From Isoetes taiwanensis (taxonomy: Eukaryota > Streptophyta > Lycopodiopsida > Isoetales > Isoetaceae): 64,000 bases of DNA. The stretch's first letter is position 1. Each line of letters begins with the position of its first letter. A program made the translations under genes and the position numbers. Location: positions 5,284,748 to 5,348,747 of the forward strand of contig JAJEKV010000031.1 of assembly GCA_021234155.1 (NCBI GenBank). Direction: 5' to 3'. Below the pieces are notes generated by a model that ran no database searches, was not told the origin of the DNA, and worked only from the letters and a program-made list of their open reading frames with translations. Shown here one piece after another: positions 11,957-23,183 of this stretch.

Positions 11957-13828
11957 AGGTGGCATGTTGGAGCCTGCATGGCATTTCGGAGCCTAGGTGG
12001 CATGTTTGAGCCACCTTGGCGTGTTTGAGCCACCTTGGCACGTTGGAGCACACGTGGCATGGTTGAGCCACCTTGGCATGTTGGAGCCTAGGTGGCATGT
12101 TGGAGCCCACATGGCATGTTTGCGACACCGTGGCATGTTTGAGACCACTGTGCCAACTAGGTGGCATCTTGGAGCCCACGTGGCATGTTTGAGCCCCCTA
12201 GGCATGTTGGAGCCTAAGTGGCATGTTGGAGCCCACGTTAGCATGTTTGAGACACCTTGGCATGATTGAGCCACCTTGGCATGTTGGAGCCTATGTGGCA
12301 TGTTTGAGACACCTTGGCATGTTTGAGCCACCTCGTCATGTTGGAGCCCACGTGGCATGTTTGAGCCAACTAGGTGGCATGTTTGAGCCACCTCGTCATG
12401 TTGGAGCCCACGTGGCATGTTTGAGCCAACTAGGTGGCATGTTGGAGCCCATGTGGCATGTTTGAGCCACCTTGGCATGTTGGAGCCTAGTTGGCACATG
12501 TGGGATGTTTGAGCCACCTTGGAATGTTGGAGCCTAGGTGGCATGTTGGAGCCTGCATGGCATTTTGGAGCCTAGGTGGCATGTTTGAGCCACCTTGGCA
12601 TGTTTGAGCCTAGGTGGCATGTTTGAGCCATCTTGGCATGTTGGAGCCTAGGTGGCATGGTGGAGCCCACGTGGCATGTTGGAGCCACCTGGGCATGTTA
12701 GACCCTAAGTGGCATTTTGGAACCCACGTGGCATGTTTGAGCCTAGGTGGCATGTTTGGGCCACCTTGGAATGTTAGAGCCTAGGTGGCATGTTGGAGCT
12801 CACGTGGCATGTTTGAGCCACCTTGGCATGTTAGAGCCTAGGCAGCATGTTGAGCCACCTTGGCATGTGGAGTCTAGGTGGCATGTTTGAGCCACCTTGG
12901 CATGTTAGAGCCTAGGTGGCATGTTGGAGCCACCTTGGAATGTTAGAGCCTAGGTGGCATGTTGGAGCCCACATGGCATGTTTGAGCCACCTTGGCATGT
13001 TAGAGCCTAGTTGGGCATGTTGAGCCACCTTGGGCATGTGGAGTCTAGGTGGCATGTTTGAGCCACATTGGCATGTTGGAGCCTAGGTGGCGTGTTTGAG
13101 CCACCTTTGCACGTTGGAGCCCACGTGGCATGGTTGAGCCACCTTGGCATGTTTGAGCCACCTTGGCATGTTGGAGCCTAGGTGGCATGTTGGAACCCAC
13201 GTGGCATGTTTGCGACACCGTGGCATGTTTGAGCCCACGTGGCATGTTTGAGCCCACTAGGTGGCATGTTGGACCCCACGTGGCATGTTTGAGCCACCTA
13301 GGCGTGTTGGAGCCTAGGTGGCATGTTGGAGCCCACGTTGGCATGTTTGAGACACCTTGGCATGTTTGAGCCTGGGTGGCATGTTTGAGACACCTTGGCA
13401 TGTTTGAGCCACCCCGTCATGTTGGAGCCCACGTGGCATATTGGAGCCAACTAGGTGGCATGTTAGAGCCCACGTGACATGTTTGAGCCACCTTGGCATG
13501 TTAGAGCCTAGTTGGCACGTTGGAACCCATGTGGGATGTTTGAGCCAGCTTGGAATGTTGGAGCCTCGGTGGCATGTTGGTGCTTGGATGGCATTTCGGA
13601 GTATAGATGGCATGTTTGAGCCACCTTGTCATGTTTGAGCCTAGGTGGCATGTTGGAGCATAGATGGCATGTTTGAGCCACCTTGGCATGTTGGAGCCTA
13701 GGTGGCATGGTGGCATGTTTTAGGCATCTTGGCATGTTGGAGCACGCATGCCATGTTAGATCTTGCATGGCATATTAGAGCCCGCGTGGCATGCTGGAGC
13801 CAAGCAGGTGGCATGATGGATCCTAGGG
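11957..13828 (-). repeat. Minisatellite array, inverted orientation (arm B)
   Basis: Same ~19-bp unit as 602-1570 but reverse-complemented: GGTGGCATGTTGGAGC, GCCACCTTGGCATGTTTGAG and CCCACGTGGCATG variants. Local duplications are visible (for example 12316-12376 and 12377-12440 are near-identical ~61-bp blocks). All long open frames through it are repeat artefacts. Confidence 0.95.
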
Positions 13829-14765
13829 GCACAACGTTTGAACCATAAAAATGATCATATGAATTAAACCATTAAAAAATATTTTATATTACCAAGATGG
13901 ACGGCTAAGATCTTGATCACGTCCTATTATATTATTGGCCCTTAAAGATAGTTGTGATTCATGATGATCAACGGCCAGGATATTGATCCGGGTCCTCTCC
14001 TTTCATTGGCTCTAGTAGGCCTGAGATTAATGGCCCTGTATCTTTTCATTTCCCTCCGTTGGCTATGGCGATGGCAGAGCTCCTTGGCTATGACAATGCG
14101 CCATGTATTTTTTCTTTCCCTCCCTTAGCTATGGCGATGTCGGAGCTCTTTTGCTATGTTGATGGTGGCGCTCCTTCCGGTTATGGCTTGCAGCGACATG
14201 AAGGAGGAAGATTACGGTTATGTCTTGGAGTTATGAAGGAGGAAGATTTCTGGTTATTAACTCAATCTTAGACTAAATAGCTCTTCTGTTTCATAGATTA
14301 ACAAAAACTGATGCATTGTATAACTATCGCAGGTGAGTTCATGGGCACGACCTCTGTTTTGCCAATTTTGTTCTCCCGGTATGACATCCCAAGATCTTTT
14401 GCGAGGAGCCAACTTTGCATCCGCAGGAGCAGGCATTTTGACGGATACCGGAAGCATATTTGTAAGATCTGGGATTTAGCTCTTTGGGTTTGTTTCTTAG
14501 GAGGATTTCGTATGACCTTTTAAAAATGCTGACAGTTGAGAAGATTAACCATGCTCGAACAGTTTACTCTGTTCCAACGTTACCAAAACAACCTGGCATC
14601 TATTGTGGGTCCCCAGTCTGCAGCAAATAATGTTGCTGTTACTGCAAGCGAGCCGTAGCAGCGTCATGGGCTTCTGTAGGTTACATGCAAAGGAAGAGAA
14701 AAAATAAGATCTTTTTTTCTACTCCTTTCTACTCCGGTGAGGTGAAAGCTTCTATTCTATTTCTA
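13829..14765. other. Non-coding region with a short direct duplication
   Basis: No gene recognised. Two ~40-bp diverged copies of a TTTC(A/C)TTTCCCTCC...GGCTATGGCGATG block lie near 14045 and 14112. Two related ACGGC(T/C)A(A/G)GAT...TTGATC blocks lie near 13903 and 13969. A 70-codon open frame at 14059-14271 arises from the first duplication and is not supported as a gene. Confidence 0.5.
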
Positions 14766-14804
14766 GGTGTTTTTTTAATCGAGGTGTATAATTGAGCACG
14801 TCAC
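14766..14804 (+). repeat. Left terminal inverted repeat of the two-gene transposon
   Basis: GGTGT, T6, AATCGAGGTGTATAA, then AGCACGTCAC at 14795-14804; pairs with 21793-21842. Two copies of GGTGCTGAT follow at about 14821-14841, and GTGCTG motifs recur near the other end. Confidence 0.82.
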
Positions 14805-15096
14805 ATGATGTCGCGACACAGGGTGCTGATCGGGTGCTGATTACCCTTCTACCGCCCTTCACATGCCCTTCACCCAATTTCCCTCACCCGCCAAATTTTC
14901 ACCCGCCATGGATCCGAGCTTCCGGAACGGTTGATCATCAATTTCTTGCTGAGGTGCGGTCGATTTGCTAGCCATGTCATCAATCCCGATTATGCTGGTG
15001 CTTGATTCCTTTTTCGAATTTGGAATTGGCGGCCTTAGTTTCCTTTTTCTTGTTTCAAATTGCTTTCTGATTCTTTTCAGATGTTTTCAAACTCGG

Positions 15097-18000
15097 ATGG
15101 ATTGGGAAGGCGCTTTTGTTTCTTCTATTTCAAAGCTTGGTTCTAGCTTTGATCCTAACGATCTGCTATCCAGTTTGCACTATCTTCAAGAACAATCTCA
15201 GCAGTTTCTGCAGTTATGTTCTCGCATAGCAGAAACAATTAATTTTGGCAGTCCTAGTGCTGATGCGCATTCGGAAGAAATTGTTGGAGAATATGAAGGA
15301 AACATTCATCTCCATGGCATGCAAGGTTTGCATGCCCAATTCATAAATTTCTTATACTATTTTTCTAATGTGCTTGCTTTATTCTCACTTTTCAGATGCT
15401 TTTGAGGTTCATAGAACAGTGGATCCGACAGAAATACAGTTCAAAGGAAATGAACCTTATGACTTTAATTGGGCAGAAGATGATCTTCATTATTTTGGTG
15501 CTGATTATGCATATAATGTAGGTGCTTCAAAAGAAAATACAAACACTCAATCCGTTACTATTATGTTCTTTTCTATTGTTTGCTTGAATTTCATATTGAA
15601 GAAGAATAGACTTCATGATTTTCTTTTTATTTTTTGCTTTGCCATTGTGCAAAATGTGAGCTTCAAGTCCAACATCAGCAGGTGCAAAGCACTCTTGAAA
15701 CAGGTTAGTTGGCTTTTTCTTGGACGCCATGCTTTCTGGTATAATATTCTAAAACAGTGTAACTTGTACATATCATGCAGATCAGCATACTTCTTGCAAA
15801 GAAGATTTACTGACAGTCTATAGGAATATCAGTGCACTTAAAAGAAAACAGCAAAGAGCACGAAGAGGGCAAGGGAAGCTGATGCAGAATCTGAGAATAT
15901 CAAGTATCAAAAACCATTGTCAGAAATGATGAACCATAATGGATTGACTAAAAGAAGAAAACAACAATTGTCTAAGAAGATTGCTAACTATGCTAATAAG
16001 GTATGTCATAGGAACTCAGAAAAAGATAGGAAAGAGGTGCTTCAGGGTGCTGCTAAGCTGTTACCAGAGTGGAAAGTTTTAAAATTAAAGGAAGTAGCAA
16101 CAATGACTCAGATAGTAGATAATTTGAGGAATTCCTTGTCCAAACATAAGCTTGACAGATCCACAGATGTGCTTAGAGCAAGGAACTCTGCCATAGTGTT
16201 TGCAGTGTTGACAGTGGGACAAACTGCTTGGGAACTTCCAAATGTTTGAACTTAAATAGAAGGTATGTGGAAACATCAGTACGTAGGAGAGTAGCAGCTG
16301 AAATTGGAGATGGACCCTGGTCAATGTTCAAGAGGAAAAGCAGGTTTGATAAGCTTAGTAGGAAGGAACAAGCAGTAGTTACAGATTTCTGGACAATTCA
16401 CTCTCGAGTTTCACCATGCAAGAAGCATGTGATAAAGATTTGGGAAGCCCCAGGTAAAAAGTACCTGCATCCTCTACATTTTTTGGAAGAAACCGAGGTG
16501 TGTGATTTGATTTGCTATTTGCTTTGTTATTGCTTATAAGGCATTGATTGCATTTTTTTTTTACTCATTGTGGGGCATTCCATGCATTGAAGCCTCCATT
16601 TGTGAGGAAAGTGAAGGACAGGGAAACATGTTGTTGTGTGTACCACATGAAACTAGACTTGATTAGACAAGCACTGAACAAGATAAGGTTAGATGCAATC
16701 CATGCTACTGAATGCACTTGTATATGTGTTGTATGTGGTCCTGGACCAACATGTCAAGCACGTGATATGACATATAAATCTACAAGCGACATGTGGAGGT
16801 CATTGGTTTGTACTAAAGATATTGTGGATGAGTGGCATGACCACAAATGCCTGCTATTGTCATGTCAGAAGTGTGGCCCATCAAATTTACCCGTGTGTCC
16901 AAAAGAACTGAGCAGGGGTTTAAGGCACATGATTGACTGGCAGACTTTTGATACAGTGAGTGTCTTTTATGCCTATTTTATGTTTGAAATGTTAATTGCT
17001 TACCTATTTTTCTTTTGCAGGTTTATGAATTATTAAATGAACCTGATGGCAAAGGTGGTTTCATAGTGACACCAAAACCTATTGTGAAGCTTGTGTACAA
17101 GTCAACTTCAACAACAGATGTTTTAACAAATGCCGAGAAAGTTTTGAAAGAGTTCATCCCCCATAACTATGAGGCTAGGTGGCAGGCTACACAGTTTAGG
17201 CAGTGCTTAGCCATTTTTCCCAGAGACACCATAGTGTCAGTTATTGACTTTGCTGAGAACTACACATTCAAGATACAGCAGGAGATTCAAAGTTTACATT
17301 GGAGAAATGACCAATGCACCATATTGGTGCACATATCATACAGGCATGCTACTCCAGAAGAGGTTGTGGCTGAGGACGAGAAATTTGATTGTAGCACTGA
17401 AAGACATATTATCAAAGAGACACATTTTTATATTTCAGATGATAGAGAGCATGACACTTTGTTTGTGCAACATTGCCTTAAGAAGGATGCTAATCTACTA
17501 GCCAGCAAAGGTTTTAAATATAACAATCATGTTATGTGGTCTGATGGATGTGCACGTCAATTCAAAGGTTCAAGAACTTTTTTCTTTCTTGGCAGATTTT
17601 ATAAAAATATGGGGATTCCTATCCATTGGAACTATTTTGGTTCTTACCATGGAAAAGGTACATTCCAATGTACCAGCTTAATGAATATTAGATATTCTTG
17701 TTTGAACTTAACAAACTTATTGGGCATGTTTATTATGTAGGTGAGCATGATGGTGCTGGTGCTGTTCTAAAGAGAGCACTCACTCATGAGATGTTAAAAA
17801 GAAATTCTAAACCATTAAGAGACACTCATGATATTGTTATGTTCTGTAGAGAACACTTCAAAGATTCTGAGAAATGCAAGTACTGAAACTGTGTAATGGT
17901 GCTGACTTGGTGCTGATTTAGTGCTGTTCTTTCTAAAATAGCTTCTTGTTTTTTATTTTGACAGATATTTTTGGGAAATTGGAAAAGATGAAGTTTGCAG

Positions 18001-18883
18001 AGATGAGATGTTTGATTGTGCAACACTTATAGGGTCAAGTAAGTTCCATAGCATCAGACCAGTCAATTGCAAGGATCCCATCCAGGTTGCACATATGTCA
18101 TGCTTTTGCGACTACTGCTGGTTGGGTAAGTACAGTAAATGCATAAATAAAGACAAGATAGGCACTTGGATTTTTTCAGAATTAAGGCCAGGTATTGATG
18201 AAGAGGAACCAGTAGATGGGCCAGTGTATGAAGGGGATGCAGAATGGAAATCAGATATCATAGATGTTGGAGAGAACTTTGCAGTGGTTGCTCCAGCAGA
18301 TAACAAGGAGAAAGTGGATTTCTATATCTTGAGATGTACAGAAGTTAAACATGTAATTGAGAAGGCTTACAAAGATCCTTGGGGCCAAAAGTTTGGAAGG
18401 AGGGAGGTGGTTGTGACTGGTAAGTTTTATAAATATATAGAACAAAGCAGGTATGAACTTCTTAGGTTTAAACCATATTGTAGTGTGTACAGCCATTTAG
18501 TAGTGGCATGTAATTTTGACATGAAAGACTTAGGTGGCAACATTTTTGAGTTGGAAACTGAAGTGCATGAACACATTCTTGAAAGCCTACAAACACAATC
18601 TACTGTCCTTGCCCAATGTGATGTTGCAAGCAACAGTAAGCCAGAACCAAAGAGCAAGCAACAGTTAGTTAGCAAGTCAGGAGGCAGAAAAGAGGAGGCA
18701 AACAGCAGTAAGCTAGCGCCAAAGAAGCAAGGAGCACTGAAGTCAGTGAAGTTAATGAACAAGAAAAGACCAAAGAAGCAAGGACCAAAAAAGTCAGTGT
18801 GTTTAGATAATAAATCGAATGGAAAAAAGCAGGGAGGCAAGCAGCTCATTGACCAAGCAGAAAACAGGAAGAAAACAAGGTGA
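15097..18883 (+). CDS. D-D-D/E transposase-like protein, multi-exon
   Basis: Probable start is the ATG at 15097 (MDWEGAF), 16 bases after a TTTTCAG acceptor. Readable exons: 15097-15325, 15396-15517, 15682-15703, 15781 to about 15870, a frame-shifted block to about 16497, about 16570-16955, 17021-17657, 17741-17879 and 17965-18883; phases agree at the later junctions. Features in order: a Lys/Arg-rich region; a Cys cluster (TCCCVYH) near 16625; a putative RNase H-fold core with VIDFAENYTF (Asp at 17246), WSDGCARQFK (Asp at 17543) and HGKGEHDGAGAVLKR across a splice (acidic residues at 17743 and 17749); a Cys-rich segment (CFCDYCWLG) near 18100; and a Lys-rich tail. The spaced acidic residues and the D-x2-C-x2-Q-[FY]-K and H-G-x-G signatures suit a cut-and-paste transposase. 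Two apparent frameshifts (about 15.86 and 16.24 kb) leave its activity uncertain. Similar uncharacterised proteins occur in plants and animals, from memory. Confidence 0.72.
17896..17931 (+). repeat. GTGCTG motif cluster in a transposase intron
   Basis: Three GTGCTG copies in 36 bp inside the 85-bp intron 17880-17964. The same hexamer is doubled at both transposon ends (14821-14841 and 21786-21802) and appears twice at 17752-17764 within an exon. Confidence 0.5.
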
Positions 18884-19423
18884 CATTGGAGAAAAAAAAC
18901 CTGCAAATAGCAAAAAACAAAACACCAGAAAATAACAACAAGAAATACTATTCATTCATTCACATTGACTCACAATTCAATCACTCATAGAACTTAAACT
19001 TCAAGTGAATGAAACTTGAAAGCATGTAAATTTAAAAGCATGAAAACAGTAATGCAATTTTGATTATAAACTTGGCTGTGAATTAGCAGAAAATATGATT
19101 CAAAGTAGAAACTTCTAAATTACAACAATTGTTTAGAAACTCAAATTGCAATTGCAATTCAAAACTCAAATTGCAAACTCAAATTGCAAACTCAAATTGC
19201 AACTTCTAAATTATAACAATTGAAATTAGAAACTCAAATTGCAATTGCTATTCAAAACTCAAATTGCAAACTCAACACTCAAATTGCAACTCAAAACTCA
19301 AAATTGCAAAAGTTTAATATATTATCGAATACAAAAAAGGTTAGATACACAAAATTTCTTCCATTACACAAGTTTTCAGGAGATTACATAATTTTCAAAA
19401 TTTTTAAGTTCATAAGCAGCAGA
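18884..19423. other. Convergent intergenic region with CAAATTGCAA repeats
   Basis: This lies between the 3' ends of the two transposon genes and is strongly AT-rich. At 19139-19312 a short degenerate motif, ACTCAAATTGCAA, recurs about ten times with partial copies reading AATTGCAATTGC. No gene is seen. Poly(A) signals for both genes presumably lie here, but none stands out. Confidence 0.6.
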
Positions 19424-21460
19424 TCATTTCTTTTCTTTATTGACTCTCCTGGCCAAGTACCTCTCCACTGCATTTCCTTCTTCTTCTTCACCTATGTCAT
19501 CTGACTCAGTGGACACCTCACTAGCATGAACTGTAGCAGCAATGGCTGGACTATCAAGCACAACCTTAGGCAATTGAACACTATCCATTGCTTCCTGCAA
19601 CACTGAAATTAAGGACAGTATTAGTGCAATTGAACTGAATTCCTTAATTGAAATTGCAAAACTTACATGCTGCTGATTTATCTTCTAGGTTGACATTAAG
19701 TTTTTTCCTGGAAGGGGGGTAGCACCTGCCAAGAAAGGAATTCATCATCAGATAAATTCAGCATGCAAATACCATAGATCTAATAACATACCCTTACCTT
19801 TTGAAGTATTATGCAATGGACTGCCATCTTCTGCCATAAAAAAACAAATAATCAGCAAATGTGGAAGACTTTAACAAATACAATTTAATCATTCCAATTA
19901 GATAACATACCTTCAGTATTCAAGCCCAGGAGTTCATCACGTAAGAACTTTACATTCTCCTGACCTGTGCTAAACTTGGGCAATTTTGTAATGTTAGGAC
20001 TTTTTGACCGCTTATAATTCTCATAATCTGCAATGCAAAACAACAGACAAGACATAAGTAAAAGCAAAAAAACACAGAAAAGCACCTTTAAAGCACTTAA
20101 AGTCAATGTCCTTAGCCTTCTTCAGAGCACTCCTTGTATCCTCTTTCTCATTTTTCTTGCAGATACTTCTACTTCAGATTCAAATTCTGCAGAAGATTGT
20201 TCAACATTCTTCTTCCTTTTTATTATGTTGAATTCCTCAGATTCTTCAGCAGGCTCTTCTTCAGCAGATTCTTCAACATGTTCTTCAGCAGCCTCTTCTT
20301 CAACATCAATAATATTCTTCTGTTCACTCACATGGCCGAGCTCGACCAGAAGTGAATGTGGCACAGATTCACCACAACCAGAAACAATGCAATGCATGGA
20401 CTCAAGCACAGCAGAAAAACAAAAAACATGAAATTTATGTGTGCACTTCAGCTCAATATGCATAGCATATTCATCATTGGAAGAAAAACCACATATCTGA
20501 CAAGTGCTAGCCGAGCTAAAAGAAAAATTGTAAATACCCATTGTGATGTTAATGGAGTTTACCTTCTTGTTCTGCAGTGAAGAAATCTGGGCTGCTCTTG
20601 CATGCCACAATTCCATGGCTTGCTCATATGATTTTATATCATTCTTTGTCCGCTTGATCTGTTCTGTTATGTTCTTGAATCTGTCCTTTCCCATAGAAGA
20701 GAGTGTCTTGTCCAGTAAGCCTACCAGCACATCTTCCTCACACTTCATAATAGTTGCTTGGCTTTGCATTTCTGGATCTTCAGCAAATGTTAATGTCATG
20801 TCGATTCTTGTCTTCCTTTTTTCTTCTATGGCATCAGCCAAACTGTTGCAAGATGCCTCGGCTGTAGCCATGCTACCCTCTAACCTAAGAGCATCATTTT
20901 CCAAATTGCAAAGCTTCCCTTCTGCTTCAAACTTCATTTCCTCCAATTTCTTAACCTGTGCAAGAACACTCTGGATGTTCATGTCGAAAGTATTCAGAGG
21001 TGTCCTTTTCGCCTTCTTCTTCAAGGACAACCTGGTAGGCATCGGCAGCAAAGGAGGTCCAATTGACTCTAAACTCCTTCTTCCGAGCCAATGCAGCCAC
21101 TTATGCTGCCAAGCAAATGCCCGAGCAAATTGAGTTTGCACCTCATTATTCGGCAACTTCTTTTGATAAATTTTTGCCACAAGATCCAATAATTCCAACT
21201 TAAAGTTGTGTTTAATCTCCTTCACATTGATCTTTCCGTTATGAAGCGGAACTTTCCATACGGATAAGAAGTCGGATTCAGGGACTTCTTCTGCCTTGAT
21301 CTGCTTCGGTTTTCTGCCAGAAGAGGGTAAACCCTGGAATTTTTCGAATTCAAATTCTGTTATGGCAAAGATCACATGAATTAGAAAAGGATAACGAAAT
21401 AGAAAGAAAAAAAAACCAAACTTGCAGGCTGCAACTCACCTTACGACCTCCGGAATCCAT
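19424..21460 (-). CDS. Coiled-coil RING-H2-like accessory protein of the transposon, multi-exon
   Basis: Start ATG at 21460 (MDSGG), a short first exon with a GTAAGG donor at 21444, and the main exon from 21356 to about 20110. Smaller exons follow at about 20028-19917, 19838-19806, 19725-19665 and 19600-19424, each with AG and GT borders, ending at TGA 19424-19426. The main exon encodes a basic N-terminus, a long helical, Glu/Lys-rich probable coiled coil, then a zinc-binding pattern C-x2-C-x15-C-x-H-x2-H-x2-C-x9-C-x4-C (from CQICGF to SGC, about 20500-20370), close to RING-H2. An acidic Glu-rich stretch follows. RING domains usually give ubiquitin-ligase activity; that role here is inference. 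One frame change near 20150 is needed to join the main exon to the next. It sits convergently with the transposase gene inside the same inverted repeats. Confidence 0.65.
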
Positions 21461-21792
21461 CGAAGAAGCTTAAAGAAATCGGCTTCGAGCAAGCAAGCAA
21501 GCAAGGAATCGATCAAGCAAGGAATCGGCTTCGAGCAAGCAAGGAGGCGGTTTGGAGTTCGAAATGTAAGGGAATTAAAAGTTTACGACACACTCAAATG
21601 ATTATCTGCATGTCGATCATTTCGCGCGCAGAAATCGAAGCTCTGCTACAGCCCTACAACAGACCGTACCTGACACTTCAGACTGGCCATCACAAAACTT
21701 CAATACGCCCGTCCTGGCACACTTCAAAACTTCAACACTTCAAAATCTCCCGTCTCGTAAGCGAACCAACCAGCACCAAAATATAGGTGCTG

Positions 21793-21842
21793 GTGACGTG
21801 CTGAAATTTCGCATTTTTGTACACCTCAATTAAAAAACCACC
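21793..21842 (-). repeat. Right terminal inverted repeat of the two-gene transposon
   Basis: Contains GTGACGTGCT at 21793-21802 and the terminal block ending AAAAAACCACC at 21842, the inverted counterpart of 14766-14804. GTGCTG motifs lie just inside. Confidence 0.82.
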
Positions 21843-22983
21843 CTTCTCATATTTCTCCTTTTTCTTTATTTTTGCTTTAGATGCTCACTGTTCTATTAAA
21901 ACAGGGGCCGTTCTATTATCAACGGAGTTAGAGTTTCGAACTTGCAGCTATTCTGCATGTATGTCACATAAGCTTGACTTCAGAGCTCTGGCTTTATCTT
22001 ACTTCTTATTTGGCTATATGCTAAAAGTCTGCTGATTGAAAACTAGTTTCAAATCCGTGGATATACAGAAACAGAGTATTACTTCTTCGTCAAATCCAAT
22101 TTGTGTGCTTTCTCGGCATTCAATAGCATTGCTGCAACCTTGTGCTGAAAACTTATTCTATCATGTTGTTAAAGGTAGGATTTAGATACAGTAGCAGTTA
22201 AGCTATGATATCAGTAATGGCTTTGTATAAAATAAAATAATTCATTTCTTAACTTCAGCTGTGTAGAGTTTATGGTTTGCTTCTGCTCTAAATTTGTGTG
22301 CATCTTTTCCATCCAATCTCATGGTTATAATGGCACATTTATTTGCTTACAATGATTTATCAATCAAAAGATCAAATAAAAGAACTTCAACAGGGAAGCA
22401 CTTACACTTAATGATCCAGAAGAGAATAAACTACAATATTCAATCCCCAGAAGAGAATAAACTACAATATTCAATATCCAGAAGAGAATACACAACATTT
22501 TTATCTTAAATGTGATCGTATATTAATTTTTTAATTGTGGTAAATATTAAATTTTTATTTGGATGTATGCCACGTGTCAATATATGATTCGTTAGAAGTT
22601 ATATTAGAAACAACACCTCTTTGTTTTTCTATATGTGATAATAATAATTTTTTTTTGAAAAAGTAAGCCACGTGTCGATATTTGATTAGTTAAAATAACA
22701 TTTTATTATTTATAAAATACGCCACGCGTCAATATTTCATTAGCTAAAGATAACTGAAAACAACACCTAGTTTTTTCTATATGTTATTATAATGCTTTTT
22801 TACATGTCGTTAATTTAAAAAAACAATACTTAATGGCATAAAAAACAATAGCAAGACTTCAATAACACATGTGGTACTTTGTTAAATAACATGTAACTAT
22901 TTTTAAAAACAATCTTACTTTCATGTTGTAATTTAGTTTTTCACATGTGGTAATATCGAGATCTACGCATATAATTCTGAAGT
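21843..22983. other. AT-rich intergenic DNA between two transposons
   Basis: No gene recognised. Three diverged ~50-70-bp blocks beginning (T/A)ACGCCACG(T/C)GTCAATAT occur at about 22568, 22665 and 22719, followed by TTAG...AACAACACCT. They look like old repeat fragments. Confidence 0.5.
22412..22495 (+). repeat. ~30-bp tandem repeat, almost three copies
   Basis: CCAGAAGAGAATAAACTACA plus ATATTCAAT is present twice in full and a third time in part (22480-22495, with a change to ACACAAC). Non-coding. Confidence 0.85.
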
Positions 22984-23012
22984 AATTAAGTCGTATTTAA
23001 TTAAAGTGGGAC
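22984..23012 (+). repeat. Inverted repeat, left copy (29 bp)
   Basis: Identical in reverse complement to 35488-35516 over 29 bases. At 29 bp it is too long to be chance even in AT-rich DNA. Confidence 0.95.
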
Positions 23013-23183
23013 AAATCTTGAATTTTGGGACTCGGACTGAAAATGGGACTCACACACCATAAAAGAAATTTCTGAATTGATTGCTTGAATAGAATTACAC
23101 ATGACACACATAGAATTGGGTTACTTGTTTTCCTCATAAATTTTACAAACCACTAGTTGAGAAAGTTTTCAAACTTCTCAATA

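Larger units (their letters stand above)
14766..21842. mobile_element. Two-gene DNA transposon with terminal inverted repeats
   Basis: The 7.08-kb segment is bounded by imperfect inverted repeats. Left end: GGTGT, T6, AATCGAGGTGTATAA. Right end, read inward on the other strand: GGTGG, T6, AATTGAGGTGTACAA, i.e. 26 positions with three mismatches. A 10-bp match (AGCACGTCAC) lies just inside, offset by an indel. Within are two convergent split genes, a transposase-like gene (+) and a RING-H2-like gene (-). Target duplication is unclear: TTCT occurs one base outside each end (14761-14764 and 21844-21847), which could be a 4-bp duplication or chance. I cannot place it in a named superfamily. Confidence 0.8.

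Noticed and set aside
18427-18906. Phe/Leu-rich minus-strand open frame that looks like a membrane protein
   Set aside because: It is the antisense shadow of the Lys-rich tail of the transposase-like gene.
20543-21133. 196-codon plus-strand open frame
   Set aside because: Antisense shadow of the coiled-coil exon of the RING-H2-like gene.
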